This document shows, piece after piece, positions 1-6,854 of a stretch of 20,223 bases of DNA. The stretch's first letter is position 1, and each line of letters begins with the position of its first letter. The stretch is from an uncultured Actinomycetes bacterium (GTDB lineage Bacteria > Actinomycetota > Actinomycetes > Mycobacteriales > Mycobacteriaceae). Position numbers and translations under genes: made by a program. The notes under the pieces are model-generated. The model saw only the letters and a program-made list of their open reading frames with translations, was not told where the DNA came from and did not search any database. The DNA is taken from positions 1 to 20,223 of the forward strand of contig CAIWCQ010000310.1 of NCBI GenBank assembly GCA_903911165.1, in the 5' to 3' direction.

Positions 1-275
1 CCGATGCCCGCGATGCCTTCAGCGCAGCCTGCCGAGAACTGCGTCGCTTCCTCGCACCGGACGGCACCCATGGCATCGATGTTCTGCAGAACGGCCGCTT
101 CGCGCGTAACGTCATCGAACGCGCCGAGCGACTGCGCGACTCGCGGGTGGCGGCGCAGAACCGTGCCGATGAGGGATCTGTCACCATCGACGACCTTCAG
201 CGACTGTGCGCCGCGGACGTCCTCGCCGCAGTTGGCGACCTCTGCGCGGAAAAGCACGTTGGCCTCAGGACCTGA
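1..275 (+). CDS. EccA/CbxX-like AAA+ ATPase, C-terminal fragment (5' end outside window)
   Basis: This frame is open from the left edge (first full codon at base 3) to TGA at 273-275, giving the last 90 residues of a longer protein. It contains NGRFARNVIERAERLRDSRVA-like sequence, which resembles the C-terminal lid helices of CbxX/CfqX-type AAA+ proteins. In mycobacteria that family includes the EccA ATPases of type VII secretion and AAA+ proteins fused to a parallel beta-helix. The Walker motifs would lie upstream and cannot be seen. The alternative frame starting at base 4 is rich in Arg, Ser and Thr and looks like a shadow. The family call rests on one short motif, so the exact member (EccA paralogue or another AAA+ protein) is open. 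It is followed by a 96-bp gap holding the promoter region of the next gene. Confidence 0.5.
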   Translation, partial: DARDAFSAACRELRRFLAPDGTHGIDVLQNGRFARNVIERAERLRDSRVAAQNRADEGSVTIDDLQRLCAADVLAAVGDLCAEKHVGLRT

Positions 276-289
276 TTGCGACCGCCCAA

Positions 290-316
290 TTGCAGATACC
301 GCCAGGGGTATGTAAT
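290..316 (+). promoter_or_regulatory. Candidate promoter of the persulfide dioxygenase gene
   Basis: A -35-like TTGCAG (290-295) is followed by a -10-like TGTAAT (311-316), five of six matches to TATAAT, with a short 15-bp spacer. A TAATCT at 313-318 would give a 17-bp spacer instead. The first operator-like palindrome (296-311) fills the spacer and the second (329-344) lies just downstream. That is a sensible arrangement for repression. It is inferred from sequence only. Confidence 0.35.
296..311. promoter_or_regulatory. CsoR/CstR-type operator-like palindrome, copy 1
   Basis: The 16-bp element ATACCGCCAGGGGTAT has perfect 5-bp arms (ATACC / GGTAT) around six bases. Half-sites of this form are known for the CsoR/RicR/CstR (DUF156) repressor family. 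It overlaps the candidate -10 of the downstream persulfide dioxygenase gene. No DUF156 regulator gene lies in this window. Confidence 0.55.
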
Positions 317-328
317 CTGGGGACTAGG

Positions 329-344
329 ATACCCCCGTAGGTAT
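329..344. promoter_or_regulatory. CsoR/CstR-type operator-like palindrome, copy 2
   Basis: The 16-bp element ATACCCCCGTAGGTAT has the same ATACC / GGTAT arms and six-base centre as copy 1. It lies exactly 33 bp further on, about three helical turns, so two tetramers could bind the same DNA face. It ends 27 bp before the ATG of the downstream gene, around or just after the expected transcription start. Confidence 0.55.
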
Positions 345-371
345 GAGCAGAAGACACTGGAGGACACCACC

Positions 372-1769
372 ATGAAGTTCAACCAGTACTACCTCGAATG
401 CCTGTCGCATGCCTCGTACCTGATCGGCGACGAGACCACCGGCCGCGCCGTGGTCATCGATCCGCAGCGTGATGTCAGCGAGTACGTGGCCGACGCCAAG
501 GAACTCGGCATGACCATCGAGTTGGTCATCGAGACGCACTTCCATGCCGACTTCCTCTCCGGCCACCTCGAACTTGCCGAAGCGACCGGCGCCAAGATCG
601 TCTACTCCTCGGTCGCAGAGACCGAGTTCGACTCCATGGCGGTCCAGGACGGCGAGCGCTACTCCCTGGGCGACATTCAGCTGGAGTTCCGCCATACCCC
701 CGGGCACACCCCGGAGTCGATGAGCATCGTGATCTACGAGCATGCCGACGACACCGAACCCTACGGCGTGCTGACCGGCGACACCCTGTTCATCGGCGAC
801 GTCGGTCGGCCCGACCTGCTTTCCTCGATCGGTTTCACCCGCGAGGAACTCGCCGACAACCTTTACGACTCTCTCCACAACAAGCTGATGACGCTGCCCG
901 ACAGCACCCGGGTGTATCCGGCGCATGGTGCCGGCTCGTCCTGCGGCAAGAACCTGTCGACCGAACTGTGGTCGACCATGGGCGAGCAGCGCAAGACCAA
1001 TTACGCGCTGCGTGCCCGCGATAAGCAGACCTTCATGGAGCTTGTCACCGAAGGCCAGCCGCCCGCACCGGGTTACTTCGTCTACAACGCGATGCTCAAC
1101 CGGCGGGGCCGGGAGCTTCTCGACGAGACCGAGATGCCCACGGCGATGTCCTACGACGATGTCCGCGCGGCGATGGCCGCCGGCGCGATTCTGGTCGACG
1201 GCCGCAGCCCCGAGGAGTTCGGCCTGGGCCACCTCACGGCGGCGATCAACATCGGACTGGAGGGCCGCTACGCGGAGTTCGCCGGTTCGGTCATCAAGCC
1301 CGATATCGACATCGTTCTGCTGACCGATCCCGGCCAGGAACTGGAAGGTAAGAATCGCCTCGCGCGAATCGGTTTCGACCGGGTGGTCGGTTTCCTCGAG
1401 AACCCCTACGAGGTGATGTTCGACCACCGCGGCGACGTCGAGGTCGCCTCCCGGCTGACCGCCAACGCCCTCGGCGAGCGGATCGTCGACGTGCCCGAAT
1501 TGCAGTTGGTCGATGTGCGCAACCCGGGCGAAGCCGACGCCGGGATGATCGCCAACGCGGTCAATATCCCGGTGGGCCAACTGCCCGACCGGGTCGGCGA
1601 ACTCGACCACCGCAAGCCGACCGTCGTCTATTGCGCCGGCGGTTACCGCTCGTCGGTGGCGGCCAGTTTCTTGCGGCAGCGCGGTTTCGGTGACGTCAGT
1701 GATGTTCTCGGCGGCTACAACGCCTGGGACGAAGCCGCCCAGAGCGCCTCAACCAAGGGGCTGGCCTAA
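372..1769 (+). CDS. CstB-like persulfide dioxygenase with two rhodanese domains
   Basis: This 465-aa protein likely oxidises protein or low-molecular-weight persulfides and transfers sulfane sulfur in the cytosol. The N-terminal metallo-beta-lactamase domain (about 1-230) has the ETHE1-type signature THFHADFLSGH (H56, H58, D60, H65). It also has H112 in HTPGH, D137 in LTGDTLF and H185. A first rhodanese-like domain (about 260-345) has TDP where the catalytic Cys loop should be and is probably inactive. The C-terminal rhodanese (about 370-460) carries C421 in the loop CAGGYRS. This order (dioxygenase, pseudo-rhodanese, active rhodanese) matches CstB of Staphylococcus aureus. The ATG at 372 is chosen because TGGAGG (358-363) lies 8 nt upstream and the family N-terminus begins there. 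The open frame extends up to 276 but has no support. Two CsoR/CstR-like palindromes precede it. It converges with ptsH three bases later. Confidence 0.9.
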   Translation: MKFNQYYLECLSHASYLIGDETTGRAVVIDPQRDVSEYVADAKELGMTIELVIETHFHADFLSGHLELAEATGAKIVYSSVAETEFDSMAVQDGERYSLGDIQLEFRHTPGHTPESMSIVIYEHADDTEPYGVLTGDTLFIGDVGRPDLLSSIGFTREELADNLYDSLHNKLMTLPDSTRVYPAHGAGSSCGKNLSTELWSTMGEQRKTNYALRARDKQTFMELVTEGQPPAPGYFVYNAMLNRRGRELLDETEMPTAMSYDDVRAAMAAGAILVDGRSPEEFGLGHLTAAINIGLEGRYAEFAGSVIKPDIDIVLLTDPGQELEGKNRLARIGFDRVVGFLENPYEVMFDHRGDVEVASRLTANALGERIVDVPELQLVDVRNPGEADAGMIANAVNIPVGQLPDRVGELDHRKPTVVYCAGGYRSSVAASFLRQRGFGDVSDVLGGYNAWDEAAQSASTKGLA

Positions 1770-1772
1770 GCC

Positions 1773-2030
1773 TCAGGCGTCGAGGTCCTGCTCCACCAGT
1801 TCAGCGATCTGCGCCAGCACACCCTCGTCATCGGTGGTGATGGTGACCTGCGAGCCGTTGACGGCGCCCAAGGTCATGATCATCAGCGCCGAACCGGCAT
1901 CCACCGGGTCGCCTCCGTCGAGTGCCAGCGTCACCGGAACCCCGGCGTTGACAACGGCCTCGGAGATGACGGCGGCGGGGCGGGCGTGCAGTCCGACCGC
2001 AGAACCGACCGTCACAGTCTTAGTGGGCAT
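1773..2030 (-). CDS. ptsH: Phosphocarrier protein HPr
   Basis: This 85-aa HPr accepts phosphate from enzyme I (PtsI) and donates it to the IIA domain of FruA. The phosphorylated histidine is H15 in GLHARPA, exactly where the family has it. Ser47 in the segment GSALMIMTLG aligns with the regulatory Ser46 of low-GC Gram-positive HPr. An HPr kinase is not expected in mycobacteria, so the serine may have no regulatory role. The start is supported by AAAGGAG (2037-2043 on the forward numbering) six bases upstream. It is the last gene of a fruK-fruA-ptsH operon, 19 bp after fruA. Its stop faces that of the persulfide dioxygenase gene with three bases between them. Confidence 0.95.
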   Translation of the reverse strand: MPTKTVTVGSAVGLHARPAAVISEAVVNAGVPVTLALDGGDPVDAGSALMIMTLGAVNGSQVTITTDDEGVLAQIAELVEQDLDA

Positions 2031-2049
2031 GGCGTGCTCCTTTGATATG

Positions 2050-4050
2050 TCAGGCGGAAGCGAACGCGGCGTTCGCCTCCGCTTCTGCCTTCGGCTTCAC
2101 GAACTGCTTGGCGGCGATCACAGCCAGGGCACCGATCACGGTACCGGCGGCCAGCGCCACAAGGAACCACAACAGCTTCCCGATTGCGAAGAAGACAAAG
2201 ATCCCGCCGTGCGGGGCCTTCAGCGTCACGTCCAAGGCCATGATCAACGCGCCGGTCACCGCGCCGCCGGCCATCATCGACGGGATCACCCGGAACGGGT
2301 CGGCCGCTGCAAACGGAATGGCGCCCTCGGAGATGAAGGATGCGCCGAGCAGCCAGGCCGCCCGGCCGTTCTCCCGTTCCGGCTCGCTGAACAAGCCCGG
2401 CCGTAGCGTCGTCGCCAGGGCCATCGCCAACGGGGGCACCATGCCCGCGGCCATCACCGCGGCCATGATGCGCAAGCTTGCCGGTTCGGCGATGTTCAGG
2501 CCGGCAGTCGCGAAGGCGTAAGCGGCCTTATTCACCGGACCGCCGAGGTCAAAGCACATCATCAGGCCGAGGATGATCCCGAGCAGAATCACCGATCCGC
2601 CGGACAAGCCGTTCAGCCAATTGGTCAGCCCAGAGGTAATTGCTGCCAGTGGACGGCCCAGTAGCAGGAACATCAACAGACCGACCACCAGTGAGGCGAA
2701 CAGAGGTATCACCACCACCGGCATCAGCCCACGTGCCCACTGCGGCACGTCGACGCGACTGATCCACAGCGCGGCGAACCCGGCGATCAGACCGCCGACG
2801 ATGCCGCCGATGAAGCCCGCGCCGACGAATACCGCCACCGCTCCGGCAGTGAAACCGGGTGCGAGTCCAGGTCGATCCGCGATCGCGAACGCGATGTAGC
2901 CGGCCAGTGCCGGTACCAGGAAACCGAACGCGAGCCCGCCAAGGGTGAATAGCACTGCGCCGAGATACTGCGCCAGACCGCCGCTGGGCAGGTTGGTGAG
3001 CGAGTTACCGGTGACGATAATGTGAGCCAGCGAATCCGCCTGTCCCGCAGGCGTGTTCGCGATGTCGTAGCCGGCCAGCAGGAATCCGAGCGCGATCAGT
3101 AGGCCGCCCGCGGCGACGAACGGGATCATGTAACTCACGCCGGTCAGGAGGATCTGACGCAGCCGGGTGCCCCAACCCAAATTGCCGGATAGCGCCGCAG
3201 TGGGCGCGCCGACTGCGGCGCCCTCGACCCGCGCCGCAGCGGGATTATCAGCCGCCGCAATGGCTTCGGCGATCATTGTGTCGGGCTCGTTGATAGCCCG
3301 CTTGACTCCCGAAGCGATCACCGGCTTGCCCGCGAAACGTTGCCGGTCCCTGACCCCGACGTCGGTGGCGAAGATGACCGCGTCGGCCCCGGCGATCGTC
3401 TCCGCGGAGACGGCGGTGCTACCCGAGGAGCCCTGAGTCTCCACCGTCAACTGCACACCGGCCCGCTGCGCGGCAAGCTTCAACGCGTCTGCGGCCATGT
3501 ACGTGTGCGCGATACCAGTGGGGCAGGCGGTGATAGCGATGATCGACTTGCCCTGTGCCACCACGGCTGTGACCGCCGCAGTGGGGGCAGCATCTGTACT
3601 GACGACGCCGTCGACAAGCTCGACGATCTCGATATCAGTGGTCGCGGCGCGTAGCGAAGCCACGAAGTCCGGCCGGACCAGCGCCCGGGCCAGACCCGAC
3701 AGCAGCGTCATGTGCTCCGACCCGGCGCCCTCTGGGGCGGCGATCAGAAACACCAGATCGGCCGGGCCATCGGGTGCGCCGAAGTCGACCGCCGGCCGCA
3801 GTCGCGCAAATCCGATCGAGGGTTCCCTGACGGTCGCCGACCTGCAGTGCGGTATCGCGATACCGCCGGGCAGCCCCGTCGCCGACTGCGCCTCGCGGGC
3901 CATGGCTGCACGCTGCAGCACCCGGGCGTCGCCGACGCGCCTGCCGGCGGCGAGCAGGCCGGCCAATCTCTTGATCACTGCTTCCTTGTCCGAGCCCGCA
4001 TCGACGTCGATTAGCACCAGATCGGGACTGATGATGGTGGGGTTTGTCAT
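2050..4050 (-). CDS. fruA: Fructose-specific PTS EIIABC transporter
   Basis: This 666-aa membrane protein imports fructose and releases it as fructose-1-phosphate. The domain order is IIA (about 1-150), IIB (about 168-265) and IIC (about 295-650). The IIA phospho-histidine is H68 in GIAIPHCRS, and the IIB phospho-cysteine is C176 in IAITACPTGIAHT. The IIC part has many hydrophobic helices and the conserved APHGGIF segment near the C-terminus. The A-B-C order in one chain is common in actinobacterial fructose permeases. The ATG overlaps the fruK stop by four bases (ATGA), indicating translational coupling, and AAGGTG lies just upstream. ptsH follows after 19 bp. A low-complexity Ala/Pro linker sits between IIB and IIC. 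Confidence 0.95.
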   Translation of the reverse strand: MTNPTIISPDLVLIDVDAGSDKEAVIKRLAGLLAAGRRVGDARVLQRAAMAREAQSATGLPGGIAIPHCRSATVREPSIGFARLRPAVDFGAPDGPADLVFLIAAPEGAGSEHMTLLSGLARALVRPDFVASLRAATTDIEIVELVDGVVSTDAAPTAAVTAVVAQGKSIIAITACPTGIAHTYMAADALKLAAQRAGVQLTVETQGSSGSTAVSAETIAGADAVIFATDVGVRDRQRFAGKPVIASGVKRAINEPDTMIAEAIAAADNPAAARVEGAAVGAPTAALSGNLGWGTRLRQILLTGVSYMIPFVAAGGLLIALGFLLAGYDIANTPAGQADSLAHIIVTGNSLTNLPSGGLAQYLGAVLFTLGGLAFGFLVPALAGYIAFAIADRPGLAPGFTAGAVAVFVGAGFIGGIVGGLIAGFAALWISRVDVPQWARGLMPVVVIPLFASLVVGLLMFLLLGRPLAAITSGLTNWLNGLSGGSVILLGIILGLMMCFDLGGPVNKAAYAFATAGLNIAEPASLRIMAAVMAAGMVPPLAMALATTLRPGLFSEPERENGRAAWLLGASFISEGAIPFAAADPFRVIPSMMAGGAVTGALIMALDVTLKAPHGGIFVFFAIGKLLWFLVALAAGTVIGALAVIAAKQFVKPKAEAEANAAFASA

Positions 4051-5027
4051 GAGCGCACCTTCGTGTCGGGGTTGACGGCCGTGACTGTCACGCCATCAAG
4101 ATTGAGTTGAGCCGGCGACGGCAGTGCCGAACCTGGAAGCGCTGCGGCACCACTGCCGTAGGCGACCGCCATCTGCAGGCGCTGCGGCGCGGGCGCGCCT
4201 TCGACGTCGGCGCGCACGTAACCGGCGAGCGACGAGTCGCCGGCGCCGACGGTGCTGCGCGGGCTGATCGGCGGCGGGGTCGCCAGCCAGGCTCCGTCGG
4301 CGTCGACCAGAACCGCGCCGGCCGCGCCCAGGGTCGCCAGCACCGCTCCCACCCCCCGGTCGATCAGTCGGCGGGCAGCGGTGACCACCGGTCCTGCGTC
4401 ACCGCGCGCCACTGCGTTCTCCAGCGACTCGGCAGTCACGCCGGCAAGTCCGGCGAGTTCCTCGGAGTTCGGTTTGATCAGGTCCGGGGCTGCGCGCTCC
4501 AGTCCTGCGGCCAGCGCCGCCAGTGGCCCATCCGAGGTGTCGACGGCGACCTTGCAGCCCAACGGCTGTAGGGCCGCCACCACGTCGGAATACCAGCTGT
4601 CGTTCAGCCCGGGCGGTAGTGATCCGGATAGCACCACCCACCGGGCGGAACGGCCGCGTTCGATTACCGCGTTCGCCAGTGCGGTGATGTCGCGGGCCGC
4701 AATGACGGCACCTGGCTCGTTGAGTTTCGTTGTGGTGCCGTCGGGTTCGGTGATGGCCACATTGGTGCGTACTGCGGCAGCGATCGGAATTGCGTGGACA
4801 TCGACGCCGATCGCGCGCAATCCCGCGAGGATCGGGTCACTCTCGCCAGCGGGCAGTACGGCGACCACGTCCAGGCCGGCCAACGTCAGGGCTCGCGCAA
4901 CGTTGACGCCTTTGCCGCCTGGTTCGACGGTCACCTTGCCGACCCGGTGGACTGCTCCGCGCACCAGCGCGCCGGGCAGCGTGACGGTCCGGTCGATACT
5001 CGGGTTAGGTGTGACGGTGACGATCAT
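4047..5027 (-). CDS. fruK: 1-phosphofructokinase
   Basis: This 326-aa PfkB-family kinase phosphorylates fructose-1-phosphate made by FruA to fructose-1,6-bisphosphate, in the cytosol. The N-terminus MIVTVTPNPSIDRT is typical of 1-phosphofructokinases. The GGKGVNVAR motif lies at 38-46. IKPNSEEL is near 184, and the anion-hole/catalytic motif GAGDS is at 261-265, with D264 the likely base. The open frame runs 26 codons further upstream, but that stretch does not resemble the family and crosses the divergent promoter, so the ATG at 5027 is chosen. It is the first gene of fruK-fruA-ptsH and overlaps fruA by four bases. A TTGACA box sits at a good distance upstream on its strand. Confidence 0.93.
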   Translation of the reverse strand: MIVTVTPNPSIDRTVTLPGALVRGAVHRVGKVTVEPGGKGVNVARALTLAGLDVVAVLPAGESDPILAGLRAIGVDVHAIPIAAAVRTNVAITEPDGTTTKLNEPGAVIAARDITALANAVIERGRSARWVVLSGSLPPGLNDSWYSDVVAALQPLGCKVAVDTSDGPLAALAAGLERAAPDLIKPNSEELAGLAGVTAESLENAVARGDAGPVVTAARRLIDRGVGAVLATLGAAGAVLVDADGAWLATPPPISPRSTVGAGDSSLAGYVRADVEGAPAPQRLQMAVAYGSGAAALPGSALPSPAQLNLDGVTVTAVNPDTKVRS

Positions 5028-5035
5028 GACGGCCG

Positions 5036-5065
5036 GTTTTAGCGGTCGTCGTGTGGGATTGTCAA
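5036..5065 (-). promoter_or_regulatory. Candidate promoter for fruK-fruA-ptsH
   Basis: On the minus strand a perfect TTGACA (5065 to 5060) is followed after 18 bp by TAAAAC (5041 to 5036), four of six matches to TATAAT. The hexamer ends eight bases before the fruK ATG, leaving room for little or no leader. The -35 falls within the ptsI promoter region, so the two divergent promoters overlap in a 59-bp gap. Confidence 0.45.
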
Positions 5066-5073
5066 CGATTTGC

Positions 5074-5079
5074 TGTAAT
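5074..5079 (+). promoter_or_regulatory. Candidate -10 box of a leaderless ptsI transcript
   Basis: TGTAAT matches five of six bases of TATAAT and ends seven bases before the ptsI ATG (5087). There is no Shine-Dalgarno sequence before that ATG. Together these suggest transcription begins at or next to the start codon. An imperfectly placed TGTCA (5060-5064) / TGACA (5083-5087) inverted pair brackets the box and could be an operator. This is weak evidence. Confidence 0.4.
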
Positions 5080-5086
5080 CCATGAC

Positions 5087-6763
5087 ATGACCGAACCACA
5101 CCCATCGGTGCTTCAGGGCGTCCCTGTGGTTCCGGGAGTCCGCTTCGCGCCCGTAATCAGGGCCAACCGTCTGCCCGGGATCGATGAACTCGACCCGGGC
5201 GGTGTCCTGGCCGAACCCGACCGGCCCGCCGAGGCAGCCCGGTTCGCCAACGCCGCCTCCTCGGTGGCGCAACGCCTGCGCGACCGGGCCGCCGCGGCGA
5301 GTGGCGCGGCTTCGGAGGTGCTTGGTGCCACCGCGCAGTTGGCCCAGGACCGGGCCTGGTTGGGATCGGCCGAGAACGCGATCAAGGCGGGCAAAACCGC
5401 TGTGCGTGCGACGGCAGAGGCGGCCACCCAGTTCATCGAGATGTTCACCAAAATGGGTGGGCTGATGGCCGAACGGGTGACCGACCTCAAAGACATCCGC
5501 GATCGCGTCATCGCTGAACTCGCCGGCTTACCCGAGCCGGGTGTGCCGATTCCGGCCGAGCCGTCCATCCTGTGCGCGGAGGATCTCGCCCCGGCCGATA
5601 CCGCTGGTCTTGATCCGCATCGCGTTGTAGGACTGGCCACCACGCTGGGTGGCCCGACCAGTCATACCGCGATCATCGCCCGGCAGTTGGGCATTCCGTG
5701 TGTGGTCGCCGTCAGCGGCCTCGACGATGTGCCGGCTGGCACCATGGTGCTGCTTGACGGCAACCGCGGAACCGTCATCCTCGATCCCGATCGGATGGAG
5801 GCCGCCGCGGCGGTCGCGGCATCCGATGTCGCGGCTGCGTCAATGGCCGGCTGGACAGGTCCGGGTGCGACGGCCGACGGCCACCCGGTGACGATCCTTG
5901 CGAACGTCGCCGACGGCACGGCTGCCCGTGCCGCGCGTCAGGCCCCGGTCGAGGGTGTCGGACTGTTTCGCACCGAATTGTGTTTCCTGGAAAGGGACTC
6001 CGAGCCGAGTGTTGACGAGCAGGCCGCGATCTACGCGGAGGTTCTCGAGGCATTCGCCGGCCACAAGGTGGTGATTCGCACCCTCGATGCGGGATCCGAT
6101 AAGCCGCTGAAGTTCGTCACCACGCCGCAGGAGGAGAACCCGGCACTGGGCGTTCGTGGATTCCGGATCGTGCACGGCAATGCCGACCTGGTGGCCCGCC
6201 AACTCGATGCGATCGCGGCCGCGGCTGCCAGTACCGGCAGTGCGCCGTGGGTGATGGCGCCGATGATCGCCACCGCCGCCGAGGCCCAGCAGTTCGCCGG
6301 CCTGGCGCGCGACCGCGGGCTGTATCCCGGCGTGATGATCGAGATCCCGGCCGCGGCACTGCTAGCCGACAAACTTCTCGAGCACGTCGAGTTCTTGTCC
6401 ATCGGAACCAATGATCTGGCGCAGTACACGATGGCGGCCGATCGGATGTCATCGGACTTGGCCACCCTGACCGACCCCTGGCAGCCGGCGGTGGTCGCCC
6501 TCGTCGCGCAGACCGCACGGGCCGGTGTTGCCGCCGGCAAGCCAGTCGGTGTCTGCGGCGAGGCCGCCGCAGATCCGCTGCTGGCATGCGTGCTGACCGG
6601 TCTGGGCGTGAGCTCGCTGTCGGCAGCCGCCTCGGCGGTGACCCCGGTGGGCGCGAAACTGGCCACGGTGACACTGCAGCAGTGCCGGGACGCGGCCGAG
6701 GCGGTGCTGACGACGGCCGGACCGGCCGAGGCGCGCGAGGCGGCTCGGGCGATTCTGGGCTGA
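5087..6763 (+). CDS. ptsI: Phosphoenolpyruvate-protein phosphotransferase (enzyme I)
   Basis: This 558-aa cytosolic enzyme takes phosphate from PEP and passes it to HPr. The swivelling domain has the phospho-histidine H193 in GGPTSHTAIIARQLGIP. The PEP-binding barrel carries GLFRTELCFLERD (about 292-304), the segment ending in IGTNDLAQY (439-447), and the active-site C490 in GVCGEAA. It is slightly shorter than enterobacterial enzyme I, which is about 575 aa. The ATG at 5087 is preferred over an upstream GTG at 5051: the family N-terminus begins after it, and a -10-like TGTAAT lies seven bases upstream. It is divergent from fruK and has no adjacent DeoR-type regulator, although such a gene often sits in this cluster in related species. 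Confidence 0.94.
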   Translation: MTEPHPSVLQGVPVVPGVRFAPVIRANRLPGIDELDPGGVLAEPDRPAEAARFANAASSVAQRLRDRAAAASGAASEVLGATAQLAQDRAWLGSAENAIKAGKTAVRATAEAATQFIEMFTKMGGLMAERVTDLKDIRDRVIAELAGLPEPGVPIPAEPSILCAEDLAPADTAGLDPHRVVGLATTLGGPTSHTAIIARQLGIPCVVAVSGLDDVPAGTMVLLDGNRGTVILDPDRMEAAAAVAASDVAAASMAGWTGPGATADGHPVTILANVADGTAARAARQAPVEGVGLFRTELCFLERDSEPSVDEQAAIYAEVLEAFAGHKVVIRTLDAGSDKPLKFVTTPQEENPALGVRGFRIVHGNADLVARQLDAIAAAAASTGSAPWVMAPMIATAAEAQQFAGLARDRGLYPGVMIEIPAAALLADKLLEHVEFLSIGTNDLAQYTMAADRMSSDLATLTDPWQPAVVALVAQTARAGVAAGKPVGVCGEAAADPLLACVLTGLGVSSLSAAASAVTPVGAKLATVTLQQCRDAAEAVLTTAGPAEAREAARAILG

Positions 6764-6833
6764 GACTCCATCCCCACACCAGGCGCTATCCACAGGTGCG
6801 GTTGACGGTCTGGAACTCGTCGGGGGTCGCATC

Positions 6834-6839
6834 TAGTAT
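6834..6839 (+). promoter_or_regulatory. Candidate -10 box of a leaderless 13E12 transcript
   Basis: TAGTAT fits the mycobacterial TANNNT -10 pattern and ends seven bases before the ATG at 6847, with no Shine-Dalgarno sequence between. The overlapping SOS box would block this promoter when LexA is bound. A TGGAAC at 6811-6816 is a weak -35 with a 17-bp spacer. Confidence 0.45.
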
Positions 6840-6854
6840 CGAAAACATGTTCGA
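6839..6854. promoter_or_regulatory. SOS box (LexA operator) over the start codon
   Basis: The sequence TCGAAAACATGTTCGA matches the mycobacterial LexA consensus TCGAAC-N4-GTTCGA at 11 of 12 specified positions, the exception being A instead of C at 6844. The ATG of the 13E12-family gene (6847-6849) lies inside it. 13E12-family genes have been reported among LexA-bound, DNA-damage-induced genes in M. tuberculosis, which fits. Confidence 0.7.

Noticed and set aside
324..1610. 428-codon open frame on the minus strand opposite the persulfide dioxygenase gene
   Set aside because: It mirrors the codon structure of a strongly supported gene on the other strand, has no recognisable motif and is a GC-driven shadow. 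The same holds for the long antisense frames over ptsI (6031-6777), FUSC, the MFS gene and fadE2.
6786..6794. CTATCCACA, one mismatch from a DnaA box
   Set aside because: It is a single isolated site with no cluster, AT-rich element or replication gene nearby; one 8-of-9 match is expected by chance.
6586..6846. 87-codon upstream extension of the 13E12 reading frame
   Set aside because: It runs through the end of ptsI in another frame, is Arg/Gly-rich without family similarity, and the -10, SOS box and family N-terminus all point to the ATG at 6847.
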